DNA of 44,008 nucleotides from Phycisphaerales bacterium. Its GTDB lineage: Bacteria > Planctomycetota > Phycisphaerae > Phycisphaerales > SM1A02. Positions 32,283 through 41,362 of this stretch are shown here, in pieces (position 1 is the first letter of the stretch; the number at the start of each line of letters is the position of its first letter). The notes beneath the pieces are model-generated. The model did no database searches and had not been told where the DNA came from. It saw only the letters and a list, made by a program, of their open reading frames with translations. A program made the position numbers and the translations under genes. The stretch lies in NCBI GenBank assembly GCA_020345805.1, contig CP070772.1, forward strand, positions 47,300 to 91,307, in the 5' to 3' direction.

Positions 32283-34028
32283 ATGGCTGCATATCGAGAG
32301 GCAGAAACCGACCGTCGCGCATTTCTTCTGTCCACCGGCGCTGTCGCAGCATCGACCGTCCTCGCCAGAAGGGTTTTCGGATCCCAGCAAGAGCCTCCGC
32401 AGGCGAAGCCGCCGACTGAAGAAGACGCGGTTGAGGTCGCCCAGGAGCAGGCTCAGGCGATCACGAGCCGGACGATTGCCGAAGCGGAGAAGCTCGCAGG
32501 CGTGAAGTTCACCTCCCGCGAGCGCAAGCAGATCCTGAAGGATCTGGAAGAGGAAGTGCAGCGCCTCCTGGTCCGGCGCAGCCTCGACCTGCCCAACTCG
32601 CTGGCTCCAGGGCAGATTTTCGATCCCCGCCTGCCCGACATGATTTTCGATCTGGAGCAAAGGCCGCTGGTTCCCAGTGATGATGAAACCGGCTCCCTGC
32701 CCGACAGTGACGAGGACATCGCCTTCGCGCCGGTCACCAAGCTCTCTCACTGGATCGAGCGGCGGCAATTGTCCAGCCTGCGCCTGACGAAACTCTATCT
32801 CGATCGCCTCAAGCGCATCGGTCCGAAGCTGGAATGCGTGGTGACACTGACGGAGGACCTGGCCCTTTCACAGGCCCGACGTGCGGATGAGGAACTGGCC
32901 GGCGGTCTGTATCGCGGCCCGCTGCACGGTATTCCCTGGGGGGCCAAGGACCTGTTCGACACCGCGGGCATTCGCACTTCCTGGGGCGCGACGCCTTACA
33001 GCGATCGCGTGCCCGACAACGATGCAGCGGTCGTGCAACGCCTCGCTGAGGCGGGGGCGGTGCTGATCGCCAAACTGACACTGGGAGCGCTGGCCTACGG
33101 GGACATCTGGTTTGATGGCAAGACGCGAAACCCCTGGAACCCGGAGCAGGGCTCCAGCGGCTCCAGCGCCGGATCCGCGGCGGCGACCGCCGCCGGCCTT
33201 GTCGGCTTCGCGCTCGGAACCGAAACCCTCGGCTCGATCGTCTCGCCTTCCATGCGCTGTGGCACGACCGGTCTGCGACCGACCTTCGGCCGCGTGGCCC
33301 GCACCGGGGCCATGGCCCTCTGCTGGTCGCTGGACAAGATCGGTCCCATCGCTCGCACGGTGGAGGATTGCATGCTCATCCTCGATGCCATCAACGGCGC
33401 TGATGGGGGCGATCCTTCATCGCTGGATATGCCGGTGGACTTTGATGCAAGACGCTCTGTTCGAGGACTGCGTCTCGGCTACGACCCGGCGTGGTTCGAG
33501 GATGAAGAGGCCAACGGGCTCGACCGCAATGCTGTGGATGCGGCGCGGCGAGCCGGTCTGCGCCTCGTACCCGTCAGGCTGCCCGACTGGCCCTATGAAA
33601 CGCTCATGACCATCCTGACCGTGGAGGCGGCCTCGGCGTTCGAGGAATTGACGCTTTCCAACCGCGATGATGAACTCGTCTGGCAGGAGCCCCATGCCTG
33701 GCCAAACACCTTCCGCCAGACTCGTTTCATTCCCGCCATCGAGTACGTCCAGGCCGAGCGCTTCCGACGAATGGTCATGGAGATGATGGACGAGCAGTTC
33801 GAGAGCATCGACGCCATGATCAGCCCCAGCTACGCCGGCTCCTTGCTGCTCATCACCAATAACACGGGCCATCCCTCGCTCACCATCCGCTGCGGCTTCA
33901 AGGAGGACGGTACTCCGCACGGCATCACCCTCTGGGGCCGTCTCTTCGACGAAGGCACTCTCTGCAACATCGGCATGGCTCTGGAAGAGGAACTGGATGT
34001 GTGGTACAGGCGGCCGGACCCGGCTTAG
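32283..34028 (+). CDS. amidase signature enzyme with Tat signal
   Basis: 581 residues. Twin-arginine signal at the N-terminus ([16 protein letters not shown]), so export of the folded enzyme is likely. The amidase core shows the Ser-cisSer-Lys triad: Lys in [14 protein letters not shown], cis-Ser in the [16 protein letters not shown] loop and nucleophile Ser in [22 protein letters not shown]. About 130 residues precede the core (helical, [19 protein letters not shown]). It begins 22 bp after the EEP gene with ACAGGAA in front, so the two are probably co-transcribed. The natural amide is unknown; the GatA-like core alone does not mean tRNA amidation, and no gatB/gatC is here. Its stop overlaps that of the converging trpB. 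Confidence 0.9.
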   Translation: MAAYREAETDRRAFLLSTGAVAASTVLARRVFGSQQEPPQAKPPTEEDAVEVAQEQAQAITSRTIAEAEKLAGVKFTSRERKQILKDLEEEVQRLLVRRSLDLPNSLAPGQIFDPRLPDMIFDLEQRPLVPSDDETGSLPDSDEDIAFAPVTKLSHWIERRQLSSLRLTKLYLDRLKRIGPKLECVVTLTEDLALSQARRADEELAGGLYRGPLHGIPWGAKDLFDTAGIRTSWGATPYSDRVPDNDAAVVQRLAEAGAVLIAKLTLGALAYGDIWFDGKTRNPWNPEQGSSGSSAGSAAATAAGLVGFALGTETLGSIVSPSMRCGTTGLRPTFGRVARTGAMALCWSLDKIGPIARTVEDCMLILDAINGADGGDPSSLDMPVDFDARRSVRGLRLGYDPAWFEDEEANGLDRNAVDAARRAGLRLVPVRLPDWPYETLMTILTVEAASAFEELTLSNRDDELVWQEPHAWPNTFRQTRFIPAIEYVQAERFRRMVMEMMDEQFESIDAMISPSYAGSLLLITNNTGHPSLTIRCGFKEDGTPHGITLWGRLFDEGTLCNIGMALEEELDVWYRRPDPA

Positions 34029-35230
34029 GCACGCGCGGATTCCAGCAATCTGGCCGCTTCCTGCACGTCCTTGTCCCCCCGGCCGGAAAGATTGATCACC
34101 AGTGTCTGTTCGGGAGACATCTCGCCGGCGATCCGCATAGCGTCGGCCACGGCGTGGGCCGTCTCCAGGGCCGGGATGATCCCCTCCAACTCCGCCAGCT
34201 TGCAGAACGCATCCAGCGCCTGCTCGTCGGTCACGCAGGTGTATTCAACCCGCCCGGCATCCTTCCAGTGCGAATGCTCCGGACCCACTCCCGGATAATC
34301 CAGACCCGCGCTGCAGGAATGCACCGGAGCGGTCTGACCAAACTCATCCTGAAGGACATAGCTCAGCGAGCCGTGCAGAACACCCGGCGAACCCTCGCAA
34401 AGTGGCGCAGCATGATCTCCCAGGTTCATCGATCGCCCGCCCGCCTCCACGCCGACCATCCTCACCGATTCGTCGCCAATGAACGGATAGAAGATTCCCG
34501 CCGCGTTTGACCCGCCTCCCACGCACGCGACGATGCATTTCGGCAGGCCGCCGATCTGATCCCGGCATTGCTGCCTGCACTCCCGGCCGATCACGGCCTG
34601 GAAATCGCGCACAATCATCGGGAAGGGGTGGGGGCCCACCACCGAGCCAAGGATGTAGTGGGTGTGCTCGACCGAACCCATCCAGTCGCGCAACGCTTCG
34701 TTGGTGGCATCTTTCAGAGTCCGTGAGCCGCCCTCCACAATATTGACCTTCGCCCCCATGAGCTTCATGCGGAAGACGTTGAGGTTCTGACGTCTGACAT
34801 CTTCCGCGCCCATGTAGACCTCGCAGTCAAGTCCGAAGTGCGCACATGCCGTGGCGGTGGCCACGCCGTGCTGCCCCGCCCCGGTTTCCGCGATGACCCG
34901 CTTCTTGCCCATGCGCTTCGTGAGCAGCGCTTGGCCGATGGTGTTGTTGATCTTGTGGGCCCCCGTGTGGGCGAGGTCCTCACGCTTCAGATAGATCCTC
35001 GCCCCCCCCGCAAGTTGCGTGAGGCGCGCGGCGTAGGTCAGTGGGGTGGGGCGGCCGGCGTAAAGACTCAGTAGTTCGCCAAATTCGGCATGGAACGCCT
35101 CATCGGCCTTCGCCCGGGCGTATTCGGTGGCCAGTTGATCCAGTGCCGCGATCAGCGTCTCCGGCACGTACCGCCCGCCGAACTGGCCGAAGCGGCCCGC
35201 CGCGTCCGGAAGCTGAGAGAGTGTGGTCAT
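34025..35230 (-). CDS. trpB: tryptophan synthase beta subunit
   Basis: 401 residues, normal length for TrpB1, from ATG at 35230 ([21 protein letters not shown]). PLP Lys93 in [13 protein letters not shown], ammonia/indole motif [17 protein letters not shown], phosphate loop [11 protein letters not shown], and [14 protein letters not shown] segment ([11 protein letters not shown]). Near the C-terminus is the LSGRGDKD motif. Condenses indole with L-serine to tryptophan. It stands without trpA or other trp genes in view, which is unusual for proteobacteria but common in scattered-operon phyla. Convergent with and overlapping the amidase by 4 bp. Confidence 0.97.
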   Translation of the reverse strand: MTTLSQLPDAAGRFGQFGGRYVPETLIAALDQLATEYARAKADEAFHAEFGELLSLYAGRPTPLTYAARLTQLAGGARIYLKREDLAHTGAHKINNTIGQALLTKRMGKKRVIAETGAGQHGVATATACAHFGLDCEVYMGAEDVRRQNLNVFRMKLMGAKVNIVEGGSRTLKDATNEALRDWMGSVEHTHYILGSVVGPHPFPMIVRDFQAVIGRECRQQCRDQIGGLPKCIVACVGGGSNAAGIFYPFIGDESVRMVGVEAGGRSMNLGDHAAPLCEGSPGVLHGSLSYVLQDEFGQTAPVHSCSAGLDYPGVGPEHSHWKDAGRVEYTCVTDEQALDAFCKLAELEGIIPALETAHAVADAMRIAGEMSPEQTLVINLSGRGDKDVQEAARLLESARA

Positions 35231-35409
35231 GGGGGCAGGATACCTGCGGCCGTGCGGCCCGGCGAGGAGACTTCCGGTCGTACCGGAAGCCGCCTGCGAC
35301 CGACGAAAAGCCGACCTGAGCGGCAGTCGGACTCGCCCCTGGTCTGTGGAAACCGGAGAGTCGCTGGGGAAATGCCGACTTGGAGGCAAGACCGGTCTGG
35401 CGTTTCACT

Positions 35410-35429
35410 GTTACACATGATAGTGTAAC
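35410..35429. promoter_or_regulatory. perfect palindrome before the ArsR gene, candidate operator
   Basis: GTTACAC - 6 bp - GTGTAAC, perfect 7-bp arms in an AT-richer spot, ending 17 bp before the ArsR-family start and just upstream of its GGAGGA ribosome site. ArsR/SmtB proteins typically autoregulate through such dyads, so this is the probable operator of the ArsR/MtrA-like operon. Confidence 0.6.
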
Positions 35430-35446
35430 TGTTGGAGGATTCGGCC

Positions 35447-35812
35447 ATGGCCGCCAAACGAGCTGACAGACCCGGTCCGTGCCCGCCCCTGCTGGAGAAT
35501 CGGCCCCTCATCTCGTCGCATGAAGCCTTGGAGATGATGGCCCTGTTCAAAGTGCTGGCCAACGACACCCGCCTTCGCCTGCTTCATGCGGTGTACCGGG
35601 CCGGCGAGCCGTGCGTCGGCGACCTCGCTGAAACCGTGGGCATGAAGCCCCAGGCGGTGTCGAACCAACTTCAGCGCATGGCGGATCGGGGGATTCTCGC
35701 CTTCAAGCGCAACGGCAATCAGATCCACTATCGCATCGCCGATCCGTGCGTGGTCAAGCTGCTGGACCGAGGGCTCTGCCTCATGGAGGAGGTGCGGGGA
35801 GGCAGAGGATGA
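35447..35812 (+). CDS. ArsR/SmtB-family transcriptional regulator
   Basis: 121 residues from ATG at 35447, seven bases after GGAGGA. Winged helix: LFKVLANDTRLRLLHAVYRAGEPCVGDLAETVGM, recognition helix KPQAVSNQLQRMADRGIL, wing KRNGNQIHYRI. Cys occur in GPCPP, EPCVGDL, DPCVVKLL and GLCLMEEV. EPCVGDLA has a single Cys at the position of the ELCVCDL metal-site helix (CxC), so metal or arsenite sensing is possible but not assured. Stop overlaps the next start as ATGA, which strongly couples it to the MtrA-like gene. Confidence 0.92.
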   Translation: MAAKRADRPGPCPPLLENRPLISSHEALEMMALFKVLANDTRLRLLHAVYRAGEPCVGDLAETVGMKPQAVSNQLQRMADRGILAFKRNGNQIHYRIADPCVVKLLDRGLCLMEEVRGGRG

Positions 35813-36912
35813 GCGAGGTCCCCGGCAAGAACGGTACCCCTGATCTGCCGGAGGCGGCAGCGCGGATCCGACGCGCGGCGGAGACGGAGAAATGCCCCTG
35901 CTGTGCCTGCCTGCACAACTGTTTGCGGGCGATCAAGACATCCTTCCCCGCGCACCTGCGCTCGCAGGCACTCGCCGAGGTGATTGCGATTGCACAGGAG
36001 AAACTCCTACCGGTCGAATTCGAATGCCTCGGCTGTGCGGTTTGCCATCCGGCGATGGCACTCAATGCGCTCGGCGACAGTGCGGAGTTGTGCAACGTCA
36101 AACCGGTCTCGAAGCGCACGGGCTGGCCTCCGTTGCCCGGCGATTATTCAATCCTGCGATATCGCGCTCCCGTGGCAATCTGCACGCTCACCGACGGTCG
36201 CCTCGCCGAGCGAATCGCCGAGGAACGGCCTGACGGCATCGCTATCGTGGGAACGCTCCAGACCGAGAACCTCGGGATCGAGCGGCTGATCGTGAATGTC
36301 CTGGTCAATCCTCACATCCGGCGGCTGGTGCTTTGCGGTGCAGACTCCACCGAGGCGATGGGCCATTGTCCCGGTCGGTCACTGACCGCCCTGCTCCGTA
36401 GCGGGCTGGACCGGGAAGGACGGATCATCGGGGCCCCGGGCAAGCGGCCCGTGCTGCGGAACATCGACTCCAAGGCGGTCGAGCACTTCCGGCGGACGGT
36501 GGAACTGGTCGATCTGACGGGTAACGGCAATTTGGCGGATGTGCTCGCCGCGGCCGAGGAATGCAGGGCGGAAGACCTCGGGCCGGCGGAGTCATTCAAG
36601 CCGGAATGGGCCGCCTCCGCGGCATTGGGTCACCTGCCGAAGGAGATGGTCCCGGATCCCGCCGGCTACTTCGTGCTCTATGTCGACCAGGCACGCGAGC
36701 TGCTTTCCCTTGAGCATTACGGGAATGACGGGTCGCTTGATCGGGTGATTGAGGGCCGTAATGCGGCGGAGCTTTACACCCCCGCCGTAGAGCAGGGACT
36801 CGTCTCGCGGCTCGACCACGCCGCCTATCTCGGCCGGGAACTGGCCCGGGCCGAACGGGCCCTGCAGACCGGCGAGAAGTACATCCAGGATGGTGTGGCG
36901 GAAAGGCCCTAG
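35809..36912 (+). CDS. Cys-rich MtrA-like / DUF4346 protein
   Basis: 367 residues from ATG at 35809. N-domain (~25-97) carries CPCCACLHNC (Cys29, 31, 32, 34, 38), ECLGCAVCHP (Cys73, 76, 79) and Cys95, a probable Fe-S or Zn site. Residues ~106-260 resemble MtrA, the corrinoid subunit of methanogen methyl-H4MPT:CoM methyltransferase: WPPLPGDYSI, then TENLGIERLIVNVLVNPHIR, GHCPGRSLTALLRSG and RTVELVDLTG. His186 in GHCPGR falls where MtrA has its cobalt-ligating His. The C-terminal ~85 residues fit DUF4346 (GYFVLYVDQARELLSLEHY, HAAYLGRELARAE). No membrane anchor. Probably a soluble corrinoid-type methyl carrier; fhs follows 110 bp downstream. The role is inference. Confidence 0.8.
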   Translation: MSEVPGKNGTPDLPEAAARIRRAAETEKCPCCACLHNCLRAIKTSFPAHLRSQALAEVIAIAQEKLLPVEFECLGCAVCHPAMALNALGDSAELCNVKPVSKRTGWPPLPGDYSILRYRAPVAICTLTDGRLAERIAEERPDGIAIVGTLQTENLGIERLIVNVLVNPHIRRLVLCGADSTEAMGHCPGRSLTALLRSGLDREGRIIGAPGKRPVLRNIDSKAVEHFRRTVELVDLTGNGNLADVLAAAEECRAEDLGPAESFKPEWAASAALGHLPKEMVPDPAGYFVLYVDQARELLSLEHYGNDGSLDRVIEGRNAAELYTPAVEQGLVSRLDHAAYLGRELARAERALQTGEKYIQDGVAERP

Positions 36913-37022
36913 CCCGCCGGTGATTCCGAACCCTGCGACACCGACCGCCGAGCGGTACGATACGCCTTTCGTCTACGGCTCCCGGCAGCCGGGGCAGTTG
37001 CCGCGCTGCGAAAGGGATTCTC

Positions 37023-38666
37023 ATGAGTCCGACCAGAAACACGACTTCGATCGACCAGGTCGCCCAGCGACTCGGAGTATCTCGCGAGCACCTGGTGCCG
37101 TTTGGTGACGACAAGGCGAAGATCCGCTTGCAGGCGATGAAGGAGCCATCCGGGTTCGGCAAGCTGATTCTTGTCTCCGCGATCACGCCCACCAAGGCAG
37201 GCGAAGGCAAGACGACCACTTCCATCGGCCTGGCCCAGGGTTTGGCGAAGATCGGCCAGAAGGTATGCCTGGCCCTGCGCGAACCTTCGCTGGGGCCGAC
37301 CTTTGGGATGAAGGGCGGAGCCACCGGCGGGGGCAAGTCCACGCTCGTGCCCGAAGACGACATCAATCTGCATTTCACCGGCGACATGCACGCAGTCTCC
37401 GCCGCCCACAATCTCCTGGCAGCGCTTCTCGACAATCACCTTCACCGCCGCGGCGATCTGGGAATTGACCCGCGACGCGTTCTGTGGCGGCGGGTGATCG
37501 ATCTGAACGACCGGGCCCTGCGCGACGTCATCATCGGTCTGGGCGGGGCGCTGGACGGCGTGCCGCGGGAGACGGGCTTTGACATCACGCCGGCCTCCGA
37601 GGTCATGGCCTCCCTCTGCCTGGCGGAGGATGCCGAGGATCTGCGCAAGCGCCTGGGGCGCATGATTGTCGCCCTCACCTTCGAGCGGGAGCCGGTTACC
37701 GCGGGGCAGTTGGAGGCGGTGGGGGCGATGATGGTGCTGCTTAAGGATGCGCTTCTTCCGAACCTGGTTCAGACGTGCGAAGGCGTGCCGGCTTTGGTGC
37801 ATGGGGGACCGTTCGCGAACATTGCCCACGGCTGCAACTCGGTGATCGCCACGAAGATGGCCCTTTCCCATGCCGACTGGGCGATCACGGAGGCGGGCTT
37901 CGGCTTTGACCTGGGGGCGGAGAAGTTCTTCGACATCAAGTGCGCTTCGGCGGGGCTGGACACCGCGGCCGTGGTGCTGGTGGCGACGGTCCGGGCATTG
38001 AAAGTGCACGGGAGGGCTTCGGCCGACGACATGGCCACGCCCGATCCCGCCGCCGTGGAGCGAGGCCTGGTCAATCTCCACAAGCATATCGAGAACATCC
38101 ACACCCTCTGTGAACTGCCGGTGGTCGCGCTGAATCGCTTTCATACCGACACCGCCGAGGAGATTGACGTGGTTCGTCGGGCCTGCGATTCGCTGGGCGT
38201 GCCCTTTGCGGTTTCGGATATCTTCGCCCGGGGCGGCGAGGGGGGTGTGGAATTGGCGGAAGCCGTGATGGCGCACGCTGAGAAGTCCTCCGAGCCGTTT
38301 TGCCCGCTGTACGACTGGGAGGAGCCCATCAAGACCAAGATGGAGAAGATCGCCCGGGCGATGTACGGGGCCGGTGAAGTCGAATACACCCGCGAGGCCG
38401 AGCGCGATCTGAAGCAGATCAGCTCCTTCGGCTACGACAACCTGCCCTTGTGCGTGGCCAAGACGCCTGCTTCTCTGAGCGACGATCCCAAGCTCGTAGG
38501 TCGGCCGGAGGATTTCGAGATCACCGTGCGCAACGTGCTGCTGGCGGCCGGGGCCGGCTACGTGGTCCCGCTGCTGGGCGACATCATCCGCATGCCGGGA
38601 CTTCCGACCTCGCCCCAGGCCAATCGGATGGACCTTGTAGACGGCAACGTGGTGGGCATGCGCTGA
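37023..38666 (+). CDS. fhs: formate-tetrahydrofolate ligase
   Basis: 547 residues, full length. ATP site TPTKAGEGKTTTSIGLAQGL (~residues 56-75), then REPSLGPTFGMKGGATGGG, DINLHFTGDMHAVSAAHNLL, RETGFDITPASEVMA, GGPFANIAHGCNS and EAGFGFDLGAEKFFDIKC. Joins formate to THF at the cost of ATP to give 10-formyl-THF, the entry step of folate C1 metabolism and of the methyl branch of the Wood-Ljungdahl pathway. AAAGGGA precedes the ATG. The MtrA-like gene upstream on the same strand suggests shared C1 metabolism, though a separate promoter in the 110-bp gap is possible. Confidence 0.97.
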   Translation: MSPTRNTTSIDQVAQRLGVSREHLVPFGDDKAKIRLQAMKEPSGFGKLILVSAITPTKAGEGKTTTSIGLAQGLAKIGQKVCLALREPSLGPTFGMKGGATGGGKSTLVPEDDINLHFTGDMHAVSAAHNLLAALLDNHLHRRGDLGIDPRRVLWRRVIDLNDRALRDVIIGLGGALDGVPRETGFDITPASEVMASLCLAEDAEDLRKRLGRMIVALTFEREPVTAGQLEAVGAMMVLLKDALLPNLVQTCEGVPALVHGGPFANIAHGCNSVIATKMALSHADWAITEAGFGFDLGAEKFFDIKCASAGLDTAAVVLVATVRALKVHGRASADDMATPDPAAVERGLVNLHKHIENIHTLCELPVVALNRFHTDTAEEIDVVRRACDSLGVPFAVSDIFARGGEGGVELAEAVMAHAEKSSEPFCPLYDWEEPIKTKMEKIARAMYGAGEVEYTREAERDLKQISSFGYDNLPLCVAKTPASLSDDPKLVGRPEDFEITVRNVLLAAGAGYVVPLLGDIIRMPGLPTSPQANRMDLVDGNVVGMR

Positions 38667-38713
38667 GGTTTGCCGCACTGTCCAAACGGCCCCCGCCAGG
38701 ACGGTGATGACCA

Positions 38714-41194
38714 TCATTGATCTTCGTCTTCATCCGAGCCGATCTCTCCGGCGACTTCCGCGGCAATGTTGGCGGCCAAGGCGGCCTTGATCCAGAACAC
38801 ATGCGCCCGTTCAACGGCCATGGCCAGTAGAGTCCCCTCGCCGTAAGAGCCGCTCTCGTCGCGCTCACCGGCCGGGATTCCGGTCAGAATCTCCAGGGCG
38901 TCGTTGACGGTCTGAACCGCATAGACCCGGAACCGCCCCTCGCGGCAGGCTTCCGCGACGTCCTCCCGCAGCACGAGATCGCCGGCGTTGGAAGCGGGAA
39001 TGATCACCCCCTGACTGCCGTTCAGTCCCAGGTCCGAGCAGGCGTCGAAGAAGCCTTCGATCTTCTCGTTCACCGCGCCGACGGCGAGAATATGACCGTG
39101 CTGATCGATGGCCCCGGTCATGGCCACGTCCTGGCGCAGCGGCACCCCGGTCAGGGCGCTGAGAAGACAGCAGATCTCCGCTCCCGATGCCGAATCGCCA
39201 TCGATCCCGCCGTAGCTCTGCTCGAAGGCGATCGAGGCGGTGAAGGCCAGCGGATGATCGGTCTGAAGGAGGTGACGAAGCAGGCCGCTGAGGATGTAGA
39301 AGCCCTTGGTGTGGATCGCCCCGCTGAGGTTCGCTTCCCGGTCGATGTTGATTGCGCCGGCGGCTCCCGCCCCGATGGTCGCGGTGATCCGGGCGGGAAA
39401 GCCGTAGGCGAGCTGGCCGGCGCTCATCACCGCCAGCCCGTTGACCTGTCCCACGACCCTGCCGGTGGTCTGCACGCGGATCGTTCCGTCCGCCACCAGC
39501 TCACGAAAGCGGCGTGAAGGCAGGTTGGCCCGGAACTTGGTGCGCCGTACGGTCGCCGTCACGTCATCACGGGTCACCAGCTTGCGGCCGTCGGTGGTGG
39601 CAATGAACGCCGCCTCTCGGGCAATGTCGCACACCCGGCTGAACCGGGCGGTGAGCTTGCCGTTCCGGGCGGCGATCCGCGCACCGTGTTCGACGAGGGC
39701 GGCCACTGCGGACCGGTCAAATGGGGGCAGGTTCTCCTCGGCAGCGACCTTGGCCAGAACCGACGCATAGTGTCGGATGGCCGGGACATCCCGGGGCAGA
39801 ACGCTGTCGAAATCCGCCAGCACCTTGAACTGCTGGGGAAAGTCCGGGTCCATCGCATCCAGCAGGTAATAGACCTCGGCATCACCGATGAGGATGACCT
39901 TCACGTTCAGATCGATCGGCTCGGGCTTGACCGACGGGCCCAGCCAGGGCAGGGAGAGTTCCGGCGGGACGATCTCCAGCCGGCCGGTCCTCACCGTGCG
40001 CATCAGCACCTTCCACGCTCCGGGCTCGCCAAGCACGTCCCGAGCCTCCACGATGAGATAGCCCCCGTCAGCCCGCAGCAGCGAGCCGTCGTGAATCATC
40101 ATGTGGTCGGAAATCGAACGGCCATCGGGTCCCGACTCGCGATCCACCGAGCCGATCAGGTTAGAGAGCGTCGGCGTGTGCTCGACCACCACCGGGCAGG
40201 ACTTTTCGTCGACGTGGTCGTGCAGCACGTTGACGCGATACCGCCGAACGAACTCCGTGGCCGATGCGAGCTTGTCCAGGTGGTTCTCGACCACATCGTC
40301 GATCATCGCTTCCAGGAACCGGCTCACCTGCGGCTGGGGAAACTCGGTGCCCAGTCGAGCGGTGAATCTCTGCAGCACGGTTCGGGCCTGACCCTTGACG
40401 AAGCCCGTCATGGATTCCGTAACCTCGAGCCTCACCTGCATCATTTCGTGGCTGATATCCTCCAACCGCTGGCGGTGCGTCTCCAGATTCTCCTCGACCT
40501 GCCGGCGCTGTTCGTCGGTGACCTGACCGGCGGCGTGAAGCTGCTGGAACTCCTCCGGTGGCACGGGCTTGCCCGCGACCACCGGAAAGATCGCCGCCTG
40601 CTCCACCGGTCCCACCTGCACCTTCACCAGGGCCAGACCCGCTTCCTGCAATTCCTTCTCGAAGGGTTCGATGACCGCCTTGACCCTCTGCTGGGCCGAC
40701 CGCTCGATGGCCTGTCGACGGCTGGTGGTCCCCTCATCGGATAGCGCCCGGGCAAGATCGCTGCTGATGAACTCGATTGCCTCATCCATGCGCCGGGCGA
40801 ATGCACGCGCCGTCCCGCGCGGCAGGGAGATGAGCATCGGACGGTCGGACTGGGCGAAGTTGTGAACGTAACAGCGGTCCGGGGCGGCCGGGCAGGCGGG
40901 ACTGATCTGCTCCAGCATCTGCCGGACCAGGGTCATGCGGCCCGTTCCGGTCAGGCCCCTGATGAAGACGTTCTGACCTTGCGCATAACATTCCAGGCCG
41001 AAGCGCAGGGCATCCACCGCGGCGTCCTGACCGACCACCCCCCGCGCCGGCTCAACCTCTTCGGTGGTCTGAAACTCCAACTGGCTCGGATCGCAGCGCC
41101 ACCGAACCTGGTCGTTACTCAGGGCGAAACGTTCCGAATCGGCAGTGTCGTAAGAAGCCGCCGCACCCGCAGGATCCTGCTCTTGCCCAGTCAT
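38714..41194 (-). CDS. Lon-related ATP-dependent protease (AAA_32/Lon C-domain)
   Basis: 826 residues from ATG at 41194, with AAGGAGG six bases ahead (MTGQEQDPAGAAASYD). P-loop-like GLTGTGRMTLVRQ near residue 90 has Arg where Lys is usual. A helical insert follows (~130-310), then an AAA second part (YLIVEARDVLGEPGAWKVLMRTVRTG). The C-terminal Lon peptidase domain (~600-800) has catalytic Ser in GGIDGDSASGAEICC and Lys in GAVNEKIEGFFDAC. This Lon-related family is distinct from LonA and probably degrades damaged or regulatory proteins in the cytoplasm. No LonA N-domain. Confidence 0.9.
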   Translation of the reverse strand: MTGQEQDPAGAAASYDTADSERFALSNDQVRWRCDPSQLEFQTTEEVEPARGVVGQDAAVDALRFGLECYAQGQNVFIRGLTGTGRMTLVRQMLEQISPACPAAPDRCYVHNFAQSDRPMLISLPRGTARAFARRMDEAIEFISSDLARALSDEGTTSRRQAIERSAQQRVKAVIEPFEKELQEAGLALVKVQVGPVEQAAIFPVVAGKPVPPEEFQQLHAAGQVTDEQRRQVEENLETHRQRLEDISHEMMQVRLEVTESMTGFVKGQARTVLQRFTARLGTEFPQPQVSRFLEAMIDDVVENHLDKLASATEFVRRYRVNVLHDHVDEKSCPVVVEHTPTLSNLIGSVDRESGPDGRSISDHMMIHDGSLLRADGGYLIVEARDVLGEPGAWKVLMRTVRTGRLEIVPPELSLPWLGPSVKPEPIDLNVKVILIGDAEVYYLLDAMDPDFPQQFKVLADFDSVLPRDVPAIRHYASVLAKVAAEENLPPFDRSAVAALVEHGARIAARNGKLTARFSRVCDIAREAAFIATTDGRKLVTRDDVTATVRRTKFRANLPSRRFRELVADGTIRVQTTGRVVGQVNGLAVMSAGQLAYGFPARITATIGAGAAGAINIDREANLSGAIHTKGFYILSGLLRHLLQTDHPLAFTASIAFEQSYGGIDGDSASGAEICCLLSALTGVPLRQDVAMTGAIDQHGHILAVGAVNEKIEGFFDACSDLGLNGSQGVIIPASNAGDLVLREDVAEACREGRFRVYAVQTVNDALEILTGIPAGERDESGSYGEGTLLAMAVERAHVFWIKAALAANIAAEVAGEIGSDEDEDQ

Positions 41195-41362
41195 CGAAGC
41201 CTCCTTGGCACGGCACCGGGACGCTCTTCCCAACGCCTCATGACTGCGTCTGGATCATCCGATCTGTGTACCACAGGCGACGAGGGCGTTCAACCGGCTG
41301 GGGCGAAGATCCAGTGCAACCAGGGGCTGTCCGTGAGCGTGAGGCGGGCCCTCCTGAAAGCG

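Noticed and set aside
32283..34028. Amidase as GatA of the tRNA amidotransferase
   Set aside because: It has a Tat export signal and a ~130-residue N-terminal extension, and no gatB or gatC is nearby.
36909..38717. Minus-strand open frame of ~602 codons opposite fhs
   Set aside because: Shadow of the conserved fhs gene; no homology and no ribosome site.
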